A stretch of DNA of 64,000 bases from Flavobacterium ajazii (lineage in GTDB: Bacteria > Bacteroidota > Bacteroidia > Flavobacteriales > Flavobacteriaceae). The position numbers were made by a program, and so were the translations under genes. The stretch's first letter is position 1; each line of letters opens with the position of its first letter. The stretch lies in the NCBI RefSeq assembly GCF_010614725.1, contig NZ_JAAEHL010000005.1, positions 186,001 to 250,000 of the forward strand. Reading direction: 5' to 3'. Positions 1 to 8,901 of the stretch are shown here, piece after piece. Below the pieces are notes generated by a model. It was not told the DNA's origin. It made no database searches and saw nothing but the letters and a program-made list of their open reading frames with translations.

Positions 1-213
1 TGGTAATAAAGGTATTCTTAATTTTCATAAATCATAATTTTATTCTTAAAAAATGCGAATAATATATAAACTTTTCAACACTACCACGTTTTCGTAAACC
101 TTTGAGAAGTGCCTCATGTCGAACATGTTAATTAATTCTTAATCTTTGAAACTCGAAGTAAAATTAAAAGCTTAACTAACAATCAAAAACTCAAACTAAA
201 TTAAACAAAAAGT

Positions 214-3189
214 ATGAAAACAATTTCTCAAAAGTTGTTATTTTTATTCCTGCTGTTTCCCTTTATGATGCTTGCTCAGGGCACATTAAAAGGTACAGTT
301 GTCGATAAAGCGACAGGACAGCCAATCCCTGGAGTAAATGTAAATGTACAAGGTGCTCCGGGAGGAACATCAACCGGTTTTGACGGTAATTTCGAATTAT
401 CAAATGTAAAAACGGGTAATAAAATCACTGTTTCCTTTATAGGATACAAAACCGCAACCATTGATTATAATGGACAAAAAACACTAAACGTTTCATTAGA
501 AGAAGACACCAACCAGCTTAAAGAAGTTGTGGTACAGGTAGGTTACGGAACTGTTAAGAAAAAGGATGCAACAGGGGCAGTAGCCGTATTATCTTCAAAA
601 GAATTCAATAAAGGATTAAATGTAACTCCAGAAAGTTTGCTGACAGGACGAATTTCAGGTGTTAGTGTTACCGGTGGAGGAGCACCGGGAGCAAAAGCTA
701 ATATCAGAATCAGAGGAGGTTCATCATTAAATGCTTCGAATGAACCTTTAATTGTTGTTGACGGACTTCCATTAAGCAATGCTGTACCTGATGGTTCTAC
801 CAGTATTTTATCTACAATTGACCCTAATGATATTGAATCTTTCACAATTCTTAAAGACGCTTCTGCATCAGCAATTTACGGATCAAGAGCAGCAAATGGT
901 GTAATTGTTATTACGACTAAAAAAGGTTCAAAAGACGGATTAAAAGTTACTTTTAATTCTCAGACAGGTATCAGTTCAATTGCTAAAAAAATTGATGTAT
1001 TAAGTGCAGATGAATTTCGTAAACTGGTAAACGAAAAAGGATCAGCAGCACAAAAAGCATTATTAGGAACTGCAAACACAGACTGGCAGGATGAGGTATT
1101 CAGAAAGGTAGTTACTTCTGATAACAATATTTCTTTAAGCGGTTCTTTGTTTAAAAAATTACCTGCAAGATTGTCTGTAGGAAATACAAATACACCGGGT
1201 ATCTTAAAAAATACTTCGTTCGAAAGAACAACTACATCTTTATCCTTAAATCCGGTTTTATTTGACAATCACTTAAAAATTGATATTAACGGAAACCTGT
1301 CTTTCGGTAAAAATCAGTTTCAGGATGAAAACAGTGTGATTGGAAGTGCGATTAATTTTGACCCAACTCAATCTGTTTATGAAGAAGGCTCACGCTATGG
1401 AGGTTATTTTGAATGGCTGCAAGCAAATGGAGATGTGAATCTTCTTGCTGCTAAAAATCCTGTAGCACGTATAAACCAAAACACAAGAAAATCTACTTCA
1501 ACCAGAAAATGGGGTAATGTAAGGATAGATTACAAACTTCATTTCCTTGAAGATTTGAGAGCTGTTGCCGAATTAGGAATTGATAAATTTGACAGTAATG
1601 GTTATGAAGAGACGAGTACCGAAAGTGTCAATGGTTATCAGCCTACATCTTTCTCTGCAGGGAACTGGACAAATTTGGGAGACTATAGAGGGTATACAGA
1701 CTCCAGACAAAATAAAAATTTAAATGCTTATTTAAATTACGTAAAAGAGTTCGGCAAAATCAAACTTGACGTAACAGGTGGATACAACTATCAAATATTT
1801 GAAAGAGAAGCTTATAGCAGTGGCGAAATAAGAAGACCAAATCCTGCTACAGATGTAACAACTGATGCTGATATTAATCTTCAGTCTTATTTTGCGAGAG
1901 TAAATGTTGGTTATGAAAGCCGCTACTTATTAACCTTAAATTACAGAAGAGACGGGACTTCTCGTTTTTCTGAAGAAAACAGATGGGGGAATTTTGGAGG
2001 AGCAGCATTTGCATGGAATATTGCTGAAGAAGATTTCTTAAAAGACAGTTCTACTATTTCTGCTTTAAAATTAAGAATTGGATACGGTACTACAGGTCAG
2101 CAGGATATTTCTGCGGCTTATGATTATCTTAGAAGGGTAACTTTAGGAACAGTAAATTCTAACTATATCTTTGGAAGTACAGCTTATCAGGTTGCTAAAA
2201 CCGAAGGGTTTAACAAAGACATTAAATGGGAAGATACTGCCGAATTTAACTTAGGTGTTGATTTTGGATTTCTAGGAAACAGAATTAACGGATCTTTAAA
2301 TTACTTCAACAAAACAGCCAACGATTTATTGGCCGATATAGCTTATCCAGATGGAGCAAACATAAGAAACTCAGGATTCAAAAATGTTGGAAGTGTCAAA
2401 ACAGACGGTATAGAATTTAACCTTAATGGTGATATATTAAAATCAGATAATTTAAACTGGAACCTTGGATTTAACGCAACTTATATCAATCAGGAAATTA
2501 CAGATTTAGGATTTACTGTACCTGGATTTCAAGGATATATGACAGGAGATAATATCACTGGAGGAAGTAATAACAGAATAAAAATAAACACGGTAGGATT
2601 TAATCCGGCTGCATTCTATGTTTTTGAACAATTATACGATGCTGACAAAAAACCAATTCAGGGAGCTTATGTTGATAGAAACCAGGATGGTAAAATTGAC
2701 AATTCAGATCGCTACAGATACCACAAGCCTACTGCAGATTATACTTTCGGATTATTCAGTACATTCAATTATAAAAAATTTGACTTTACGATGAGCTGGA
2801 GAGCTAGTGTAGGTAACTACATTTTCGACAACATCAATTCTGACAAAGGATACTTACAGGCAGCTCTTAGAAGAGATACTGATTTGGCTAACATTACTCC
2901 TGATTATTACAGAACAGGATTTACTTATGAAGACAATGGAACTCAGCGTTACTTATCTGATTATTATGTAAAAGATGCTTCTTTTATCAAATTAGATAAT
3001 GCAAGTATTGGCTATAATATTGACAGATCTTTATTCAAATATGTGTCATTACGTTTTACTGCAGGTGTACAAAATGCCTTGGTATTCAGCAAGTATAGCG
3101 GAATAGATCCTGAGAGTTTTTCTGGTGTAGACGGTAATGTTTATCCACGTGCGAGAACTTATGTATTTGGTGTAAATGCTAATTTCTAA
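214..3189 (+). CDS. susC: SusC/RagA-type TonB-dependent outer-membrane receptor
   Basis: This is an outer-membrane TonB-dependent transporter of the SusC family, which imports oligosaccharides held by its SusD partner. The 991 residues begin with a signal peptide ending near LAQG, then a carboxypeptidase-regulatory-like domain at about 24-105 (KGTVVDKATGQPIPGVNV), a TonB-box/plug region from about 108 (VGYGTVKKKDATGAV) with IRGGSSLNASNEPL and GSRAANGVIVITTKKG, and a long barrel ending in aromatic VNANF. Length and order are normal for the family. The next gene is susD-like, 53 bases downstream, followed by a SusE-like lipoprotein and an amylase, so the likely substrate is starch or maltodextrin. 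The substrate is inferred from neighbours. Confidence 0.95.
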   Translation: MKTISQKLLFLFLLFPFMMLAQGTLKGTVVDKATGQPIPGVNVNVQGAPGGTSTGFDGNFELSNVKTGNKITVSFIGYKTATIDYNGQKTLNVSLEEDTNQLKEVVVQVGYGTVKKKDATGAVAVLSSKEFNKGLNVTPESLLTGRISGVSVTGGGAPGAKANIRIRGGSSLNASNEPLIVVDGLPLSNAVPDGSTSILSTIDPNDIESFTILKDASASAIYGSRAANGVIVITTKKGSKDGLKVTFNSQTGISSIAKKIDVLSADEFRKLVNEKGSAAQKALLGTANTDWQDEVFRKVVTSDNNISLSGSLFKKLPARLSVGNTNTPGILKNTSFERTTTSLSLNPVLFDNHLKIDINGNLSFGKNQFQDENSVIGSAINFDPTQSVYEEGSRYGGYFEWLQANGDVNLLAAKNPVARINQNTRKSTSTRKWGNVRIDYKLHFLEDLRAVAELGIDKFDSNGYEETSTESVNGYQPTSFSAGNWTNLGDYRGYTDSRQNKNLNAYLNYVKEFGKIKLDVTGGYNYQIFEREAYSSGEIRRPNPATDVTTDADINLQSYFARVNVGYESRYLLTLNYRRDGTSRFSEENRWGNFGGAAFAWNIAEEDFLKDSSTISALKLRIGYGTTGQQDISAAYDYLRRVTLGTVNSNYIFGSTAYQVAKTEGFNKDIKWEDTAEFNLGVDFGFLGNRINGSLNYFNKTANDLLADIAYPDGANIRNSGFKNVGSVKTDGIEFNLNGDILKSDNLNWNLGFNATYINQEITDLGFTVPGFQGYMTGDNITGGSNNRIKINTVGFNPAAFYVFEQLYDADKKPIQGAYVDRNQDGKIDNSDRYRYHKPTADYTFGLFSTFNYKKFDFTMSWRASVGNYIFDNINSDKGYLQAALRRDTDLANITPDYYRTGFTYEDNGTQRYLSDYYVKDASFIKLDNASIGYNIDRSLFKYVSLRFTAGVQNALVFSKYSGIDPESFSGVDGNVYPRARTYVFGVNANF

Positions 3190-3242
3190 TTTATCATTCG
3201 ATAAATATTGAAGTTCCAATTAAAATTTTAAAAATAAATAAA

Positions 3243-4850
3243 ATGAAAATATCATTTAAAAAAATAAGTTTTTTATTCCTGGTAATCCTGGGTTTAAATT
3301 TAGCTTTTACATCTTGTACAAGTGACCTGGATGTAAAGCCGGAAGATGATGATGAATTTTTATCAGAAGATTTCTTTAAAAGTCCTGAGTCTTATAAAAA
3401 GGTTTTAGCAAAGCTCTATGCAGGAATGTATGTTGGGGGTAATGATGGAGACGCATTACCAGATATTGCCGGAATTGGTGGTGATTTCAGTAGTTATTTA
3501 AGACTTCTGTTTGTAATGCAGGAATTCACAACTGACGAGGCTGTAATTGCCTGGGCTGATGGTTCCCTGCCAACAATGAATACTCAGCTTTGGGGGCCTA
3601 GTAATGAATTTCTTTATGGAGTTTATTCAAGATCTTTTTATCAAATAAGCCTTGCAAATGAGTTTTTAAGACAAACAACTGATGAAAAACTTGCTGAAAG
3701 AAATGTGGATGCTGCTTTGAAAACAGAAATTGCTGCATTTAGGGCTGAAGCACGCTTTTTAAGAGCTTTTGATTATGTACAGTTAATGGACTTATTTGGT
3801 AATGTACCTATTACAACTGAAGCTGATCCGGTAGGAATTTATAATCCGGTACAAAAATCAAGAGCAGAAGTTTTTGCTTTTGTAGAAAGTGAACTAAAAG
3901 ACTTAGACAATAGTCTGGTTGCATCTAAAGGTAACGAATACGGAAGAGTTGATAAAACTGCTGCTAAATTCTTATTGGCTCAAATATACCTAAATGCCAA
4001 AGTATATATTGGAACTGCTAAAAATACTGAAACAGTTGCTCTTTGTAGTGACATTATCAATAATTCAGGATACACTTTTGCAAACGTTCCTTATAAATAT
4101 TTGTTCTCTGCAGACAACAATACCAATGGCGCACAAAGCGAATTTATTTTCCCTGTAATTAGTGATGGTAATTTAATCAGAGCTACCGGAGCAGGAATGA
4201 GCTTTATTCTTCACGCATCAATTGGTGGCTCAATGGCAGCGAGTGATTCTGGTATGGATGGAGGCTGGCAGGGCATCAGAACAAGACCTGAATTTGTTAA
4301 ACTATTCCCTGACGAAACTGCAACTGGTGATAAAAGAGGAACATTTTACACTAACGGACAGACTTTAGATATCAATAATATTGGATCTTTTACTAATGGT
4401 TATGCAGTAACTAAATTCACTAATAAAAAATCAGATGGAGGTTTGGCTCAAAGAAATGATATTCCGGATACAGATTTTCCGGTATTCAGATTATCTGATG
4501 TTTATCTGATGTATGCAGAGGCAATTTTAAGAGGTGGTACTGGAGGAGATCTAAATGCTGCGGTTGGATATATCAATAAATTGAGAACGAGAGCAGGTGC
4601 TTCAACTATATCATCAGGTGATTTAACTCTTAATTTTATTCTTGACGAAAGAGGAAGAGAATTATTTTGGGAATGTCACAGAAGAACTGACTTAATCCGT
4701 TTCGATAAATTCACCGGCTCTGCAAAATTATGGCAATGGAAAGGTGGCGTTAAAAATGGTACTTCTACTGAGCCGTTTAGAAACCTGATGCCAATTCCTG
4801 CCACAACTATCCAGGCTAACCCTACTTTAATTCAAAACACTGGTTACTAA
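3243..4850 (+). CDS. susD: SusD/RagB-type nutrient-binding lipoprotein
   Basis: A surface lipoprotein of the SusD family that binds glycan and acts as the lid on its SusC partner. The 535 residues start with a lipoprotein signal peptide (LAFTSC, lipid Cys near residue 25). An acidic stretch follows, which in Bacteroidota often marks surface export. The helical SusD core shows the usual AFRAEARFLRAFDYVQLMDLFGNVP segment near residue 170 and, toward the C-terminus, ERGRELFWECHRRTDLIRF, the RagB/SusD hallmark. It lies immediately downstream of the SusC gene and is very probably co-transcribed with it. Confidence 0.95.
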   Translation: MKISFKKISFLFLVILGLNLAFTSCTSDLDVKPEDDDEFLSEDFFKSPESYKKVLAKLYAGMYVGGNDGDALPDIAGIGGDFSSYLRLLFVMQEFTTDEAVIAWADGSLPTMNTQLWGPSNEFLYGVYSRSFYQISLANEFLRQTTDEKLAERNVDAALKTEIAAFRAEARFLRAFDYVQLMDLFGNVPITTEADPVGIYNPVQKSRAEVFAFVESELKDLDNSLVASKGNEYGRVDKTAAKFLLAQIYLNAKVYIGTAKNTETVALCSDIINNSGYTFANVPYKYLFSADNNTNGAQSEFIFPVISDGNLIRATGAGMSFILHASIGGSMAASDSGMDGGWQGIRTRPEFVKLFPDETATGDKRGTFYTNGQTLDINNIGSFTNGYAVTKFTNKKSDGGLAQRNDIPDTDFPVFRLSDVYLMYAEAILRGGTGGDLNAAVGYINKLRTRAGASTISSGDLTLNFILDERGRELFWECHRRTDLIRFDKFTGSAKLWQWKGGVKNGTSTEPFRNLMPIPATTIQANPTLIQNTGY

Positions 4851-4877
4851 CTAATAACTCATAAAAAAAACAATAAG

Positions 4878-5642
4878 ATGAAAAATATAAATAAAATTTT
4901 AATTGCATTTATCAGCATTTTAGCTGTTTCATGCTCAGGAGACGATGTAGAAAGCAGACCAGTAATTGAAGCTGCAACTGCACCGGTATTATTAAGCCCT
5001 AAATCAGATTTTAATGTTGTTCTTGAACTGGCAAACGCAGCCGGTCTTGCAACTACCTTTGTTTGGGACGATGCACAATATGAAGGAAGCACAACAGTTG
5101 TTACTTATAGTGTAGAAATAGCAAAAGCAGGAACTAGCTTCGAATCTCCTTATGTTGCAGGTACAACTACAGATAAATTTAAAAACTTTACTGTTGGAGA
5201 ATTAAATGCTGCTGCCCTGAATATTGGTTTAACACCATTTGTTGAAGGTCAGATTGATGTACGTATAAAATCTTCTGTTGGAGGGGTTGGAGCAATTCCT
5301 CAAATATCTAATTCTTACACTATAAAAGTTACTCCTTATCCTGCATGGGATAACTGGGGCGTAATAGGTAGCGCAACAGCACCAGTTACAGGTGGTGATG
5401 GCTGGGGAGCTGATGCGAATTTAGATTATAATTCAGCTACTAAAAAATATTCTATCACAATGAATTTAGTTGTTGGTGAAATCAAATTCCGATTAGATGA
5501 TGCATGGACAACTAACTATGGAGATGATGGTAACAATGGAAGTTTAGAACCAAATGGAGCTAACATTCCAATTGCAACAGCAGGAAGCTACACTATAGTT
5601 GCTGATTTCATTGCAAAAACATACACTATTACTAAAAATTAG
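4878..5642 (+). CDS. susE: SusE-like outer-membrane starch-binding lipoprotein
   Basis: A 254-residue lipoprotein (signal peptide ending in LAVSC, then acidic GDDVES). The N-terminal half resembles the SusE fibronectin-like domain (ATAPVLLSPKSDFNVVLELA). The C-terminal 90 residues have the SusE/SusF-type carbohydrate-binding signature: WGVIGSATAPVTGGDGWGAD, a strand with KFRLDDAWTTNYGDDG, and a final YTIVADFIAKTYTITKN. It has a single binding module, so it is shorter than Bacteroides SusE/SusF. It is 27 bases after susD and is followed by a strong terminator, so it closes the susCDE transcript. It probably presents starch at the cell surface for the amylase and SusCD. Confidence 0.88.
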   Translation: MKNINKILIAFISILAVSCSGDDVESRPVIEAATAPVLLSPKSDFNVVLELANAAGLATTFVWDDAQYEGSTTVVTYSVEIAKAGTSFESPYVAGTTTDKFKNFTVGELNAAALNIGLTPFVEGQIDVRIKSSVGGVGAIPQISNSYTIKVTPYPAWDNWGVIGSATAPVTGGDGWGADANLDYNSATKKYSITMNLVVGEIKFRLDDAWTTNYGDDGNNGSLEPNGANIPIATAGSYTIVADFIAKTYTITKN

Positions 5643-5660
5643 TAATTTTTGATTCAAGTA

Positions 5661-5689
5661 AAAAGGCTATCTGCGGGTAGCCTTTTTTT
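5661..5689 (+). terminator. Rho-independent terminator after susE
   Basis: GGCTA(t)-loop-(g)TAGCC stem preceded by A-run and followed by a run of seven T, 20 bases after the susE-like stop. It separates susCDE from the amylase gene, whose start is 27 bases further on. Confidence 0.85.
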
Positions 5690-5715
5690 AATCAGATATC
5701 TAACGCTCAACCTTT

Positions 5716-8589
5716 ATGAAAAAAACTTTACTAACAATATTCTGTTTGTTGTCGGCAGCTGTTTTTGCGCAACAGCAAACCGTAACCTATTCTGTAAGCC
5801 CAGCTACTTTTGAAGAAACAAATTCCATTACAATTACCATAAACGGAAGCAGTATCAATGAAACGACATGGGGTGTTGCCGCCACTCATGAATTATACAT
5901 GTGGGCATGGGCTTTTGATACCAATGACACTACGGCAAAAGGAACACCCGATAACGGTTCCTGGACAGCTTCAAGTGCCGCAAGTATGTTTACGTACAAT
6001 GCAGGAACAGATACTTATACCAAAACCATAACTCCTGCTACTTATTACAATGCAACCGGAATAGGCAGAATTGGTTTTTTAATTAAAACAAAAGACGGAA
6101 CCGGTGATAAAAAATCACAGGATATTTTGGTCGAAGTAGGTACTTTTCAGGTTACACTTACTGCACCGGTAGAAAACAGTGCCACAATTTTAGCATCAGG
6201 TTCGACTTTTAATATTACGGCCACAAATACCAATGGTGTTGCAAGTTATGTACTAAAATCAAACGGAAACACTATTAATACAAATGCAAGTACAGCCAGT
6301 TATTCCTTTAGCCATACTAACATTACTACGAATCAGAGTTATGAATTGTTGGCAACACAGGGAGCAACAACCATTTCAAAAAAGTTTTCAGTTATTGTTA
6401 ATCCTAATACAGTTTCAGAAACTATACCTGCAGGTTTGGTTGATGGAATTAATTATAACACAGGCGATGCTACAAAAGCGACTTTAGTTCTGGATGCTCC
6501 TTTAAAAGATTTCGTTTACGTTGCCGGAAGTTTTAATAACTGGCAGCCTTCAGCGGCGTATGCCATGAAAAAAGACCCGACTTCAGGAAAATTTTGGCTT
6601 GAATTATCAGGACTGGTTTCAGGAGCCAATAATACGTTTCAATATTGGGTTGGAGATGCTACGCCATTGGCCAATTCGCCTGCATTGGTTAAAACAGCTG
6701 ATCCCTATTCTACTTTAGTTTTATCTCCTTATGATGATGCTTCGATTCCTGCTGCAAATTATCCAAATATGCCGGCTTATCCAGCAGGGCAGCAATTTGA
6801 AGTCACTGTTTTAAAAACCGGACAATCACCATACAACTGGCAGGTGACCAATTTTACAAAACCTGAAAAAGATAAATTGGTAGTGTATGAAGTTTTGGTT
6901 CGTGATTTTGATGCCAACAGAAATTATCAAAGCCTGATTGACCGAATTGATTATTTTAAAAATTTAAAAGTAAATGCTATTGAATTAATGCCGGTAATGG
7001 AATTTGAAGGTAATGAAAGCTGGGGCTACAACACTTCTTTTCACATGGCTCTCGATAAATTCTACGGAACTTCAGACAAGTTAAAAGAATTAATTGATTT
7101 ATGCCATCAAAACGGAATCGCAGTTATTCTGGATGTGGCTTTAAATCACGCTTTCGGAAGAAATCCGATGGTCAGAATGTGGATGAATGATCCTGACGGA
7201 GACGGCTTTGGTTCACCAACTACTGAAAACCCTTATTTTAATACAGTTGCTAAACATAGCTACAGTGTTGGTGAAGATTTTAATCACCAATCCATCAGGA
7301 CTCAGAATTATGTAAAACGTGTTATCAAACAATGGGTTGAGGAATACAAAATTGATGGTTTACGTTGGGACTTAACAAAAGGTTTTACGCAAAATTGTAC
7401 CGCTTCAGACGAAACCTGTACGAATGCTTATCAGCAGGACAGAGTTGATGTTCTAAAATCATACGCAGATTATTCATGGAGTCTGGATCCTACACATTAT
7501 ACTATTTTCGAACATTTAGGAACTGATTTGGAAGAACAGCAATGGGCAAATTATAAAATTGCAGAATCGCCGAGCAAAGGAATCATGATGTGGGGAAATC
7601 TGAATAGTGCTTATAATGAATTATCTATGGGATACACAGGAAATATTTCAAGAATGACAAGTTCAAGCCGCGGTTTTACTTCAAATCGTTTAATAGGTTA
7701 TGCAGAAAGCCATGACGAAGAGCGTCTGATGTATAAAAATATTCAATACGGAAATTCTGCAAATTCAGCCCACAATGTAAAAACATTACCCACAGCTTTG
7801 TCCAGAATGTCAGCAATTGGTGCTGTTTCATTATTAGTTCCCGGACCAAAAATGATTTGGCATTTTGGAGATTTAGGTTGGGATTCTTCCATCTATACCT
7901 GTAATAACGGAACCGTAAACGATGCTTCGGCGACAATTTCAGGAGATTGTAAATTAGACACCAAACCACAGCCACAATGGACCGGAAACTGGCTAGGGAA
8001 TACAGACAGAAGTAAAATTTACAATGACTGGGCCAAAATGATTACGTTAAAAACCAAAGAACCTGTATTCTCAGGAACAGTAACAATGACCAATACAAGT
8101 TCTTTATATCCAAACATCAAAATTACCAATGCAGCTTTAAATTCTACTCAGCTTAAAGATGTATTGATTATAGCCAATTTTAATGTAACAACACAAAACG
8201 TTGCTACCGGTTTTTCATATCCGGGAACATGGTACAATTTGATGGACAACTCTACAATAAATGTTACCGATGTGAATGTTTTAATGAGTATTCCTCCGGG
8301 AGAATTCAGAATTTACGGAAACAAACAGGCCAGTCTGGCTATTGAAGATTTTGAAAAAGGAAATTCAGTGAGTTTGTATCCAAATCCGGTTTCGAATTAT
8401 TTTACATTGAATTTTGCTGCTGCAAAAGTTGAAATTTATGCCGTTACAGGTCAGTTGGTAAAAAGTTTTACAACTGATGAAAATCCTGATTTTCAATTTG
8501 GCGTAAGCGATTTAAAACCGGGACTATATATTGTAAAAACATTAGATACGAATAATAAAATCCAGATCATAAAATTCATTAAAAAGTAA
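5716..8589 (+). CDS. Secreted multidomain GH13 alpha-amylase with T9SS sorting domain
   Basis: An extracellular amylase (957 residues), the likely starch-degrading enzyme of this locus. It has a signal peptide (about 1-19, FAQQ), Ig/SusE-like modules to about 235, a CBM48-type early-set domain about 245-345 (VYVAGSFNNWQPS), and a GH13 barrel from about 390. All catalytic regions are present: DVALNH near 473, GLRWDLTK near 548 (nucleophile Asp), Glu in IFEHLG near 598, and ESHDEE near 664. The last 70 residues (SLYPNPVSNYFTLNF ... GLYIVKTLDTNNKIQIIKFIKK) form a type A T9SS C-terminal sorting domain, so the enzyme should be exported by the Por system. It sits behind the susE terminator and probably has its own promoter. 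Confidence 0.95.
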   Translation: MKKTLLTIFCLLSAAVFAQQQTVTYSVSPATFEETNSITITINGSSINETTWGVAATHELYMWAWAFDTNDTTAKGTPDNGSWTASSAASMFTYNAGTDTYTKTITPATYYNATGIGRIGFLIKTKDGTGDKKSQDILVEVGTFQVTLTAPVENSATILASGSTFNITATNTNGVASYVLKSNGNTINTNASTASYSFSHTNITTNQSYELLATQGATTISKKFSVIVNPNTVSETIPAGLVDGINYNTGDATKATLVLDAPLKDFVYVAGSFNNWQPSAAYAMKKDPTSGKFWLELSGLVSGANNTFQYWVGDATPLANSPALVKTADPYSTLVLSPYDDASIPAANYPNMPAYPAGQQFEVTVLKTGQSPYNWQVTNFTKPEKDKLVVYEVLVRDFDANRNYQSLIDRIDYFKNLKVNAIELMPVMEFEGNESWGYNTSFHMALDKFYGTSDKLKELIDLCHQNGIAVILDVALNHAFGRNPMVRMWMNDPDGDGFGSPTTENPYFNTVAKHSYSVGEDFNHQSIRTQNYVKRVIKQWVEEYKIDGLRWDLTKGFTQNCTASDETCTNAYQQDRVDVLKSYADYSWSLDPTHYTIFEHLGTDLEEQQWANYKIAESPSKGIMMWGNLNSAYNELSMGYTGNISRMTSSSRGFTSNRLIGYAESHDEERLMYKNIQYGNSANSAHNVKTLPTALSRMSAIGAVSLLVPGPKMIWHFGDLGWDSSIYTCNNGTVNDASATISGDCKLDTKPQPQWTGNWLGNTDRSKIYNDWAKMITLKTKEPVFSGTVTMTNTSSLYPNIKITNAALNSTQLKDVLIIANFNVTTQNVATGFSYPGTWYNLMDNSTINVTDVNVLMSIPPGEFRIYGNKQASLAIEDFEKGNSVSLYPNPVSNYFTLNFAAAKVEIYAVTGQLVKSFTTDENPDFQFGVSDLKPGLYIVKTLDTNNKIQIIKFIKK

Positions 8590-8617
8590 ATATTTGGTAG
8601 ATTAATTAGGTTAGTAA

Positions 8618-8652
8618 TGCAAAAAGGCTGTCCGTGTGGGACAGCCTTTGCA
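8618..8652. terminator. Bidirectional terminator between amylase and the small membrane gene
   Basis: Perfect GGCTGTCC/GGACAGCC stem (one base offset at the loop) flanked by AAAAA and TTTGC, in the gap between convergent genes. It can serve both strands. Confidence 0.75.
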
Positions 8653-8668
8653 ATAAATGGTTAGATAG

Positions 8669-8890
8669 TTATTCTTTATCATATTCTCCCGTCAACGAAA
8701 AGTACCCGAAAATTCCGAGTCCCAAAACAATCAGTGGAGTAAGGATAAATAATATGATGATTCCGAAAACTAAATCTTCCTGCTGGTCAGATAAAAATTT
8801 TGGAAGGCCAAATTCAAAAACACAAAAATAGGCTGCGGCAACGGCTAATATGATCCACAGAATTCCCAAGACTCTTTTTATAAAATTCAT
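8669..8890 (-). CDS. Small two-helix membrane protein next to MHS transporter
   Basis: A 73-residue protein with two hydrophobic helices (about 8-27 and 42-66) joined by an acidic loop (SDQQEDL) and a charged tail (GEYDKE). The start lies 11 bases after the stop of the MFS transporter gene, so the two are almost certainly co-transcribed. I do not recognise a functional family with certainty; short membrane proteins of this kind are often found beside transporters in Bacteroidota and may be accessory subunits. That role is inference. Confidence 0.75.
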   Translation of the reverse strand: MNFIKRVLGILWIILAVAAAYFCVFEFGLPKFLSDQQEDLVFGIIILFILTPLIVLGLGIFGYFSLTGEYDKE

Positions 8891-8901
8891 TTTTCAGTAG
8901 A

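Noticed and set aside
960..1268. Long minus-strand open frames inside the susC gene (also 276-461 and 543-845)
   Set aside because: Antisense readings of a highly structured receptor gene with clear family motifs on the plus strand.
7676..7975. 99-codon minus-strand frame inside the amylase
   Set aside because: Antisense to the catalytic domain; no leader or motif of its own.
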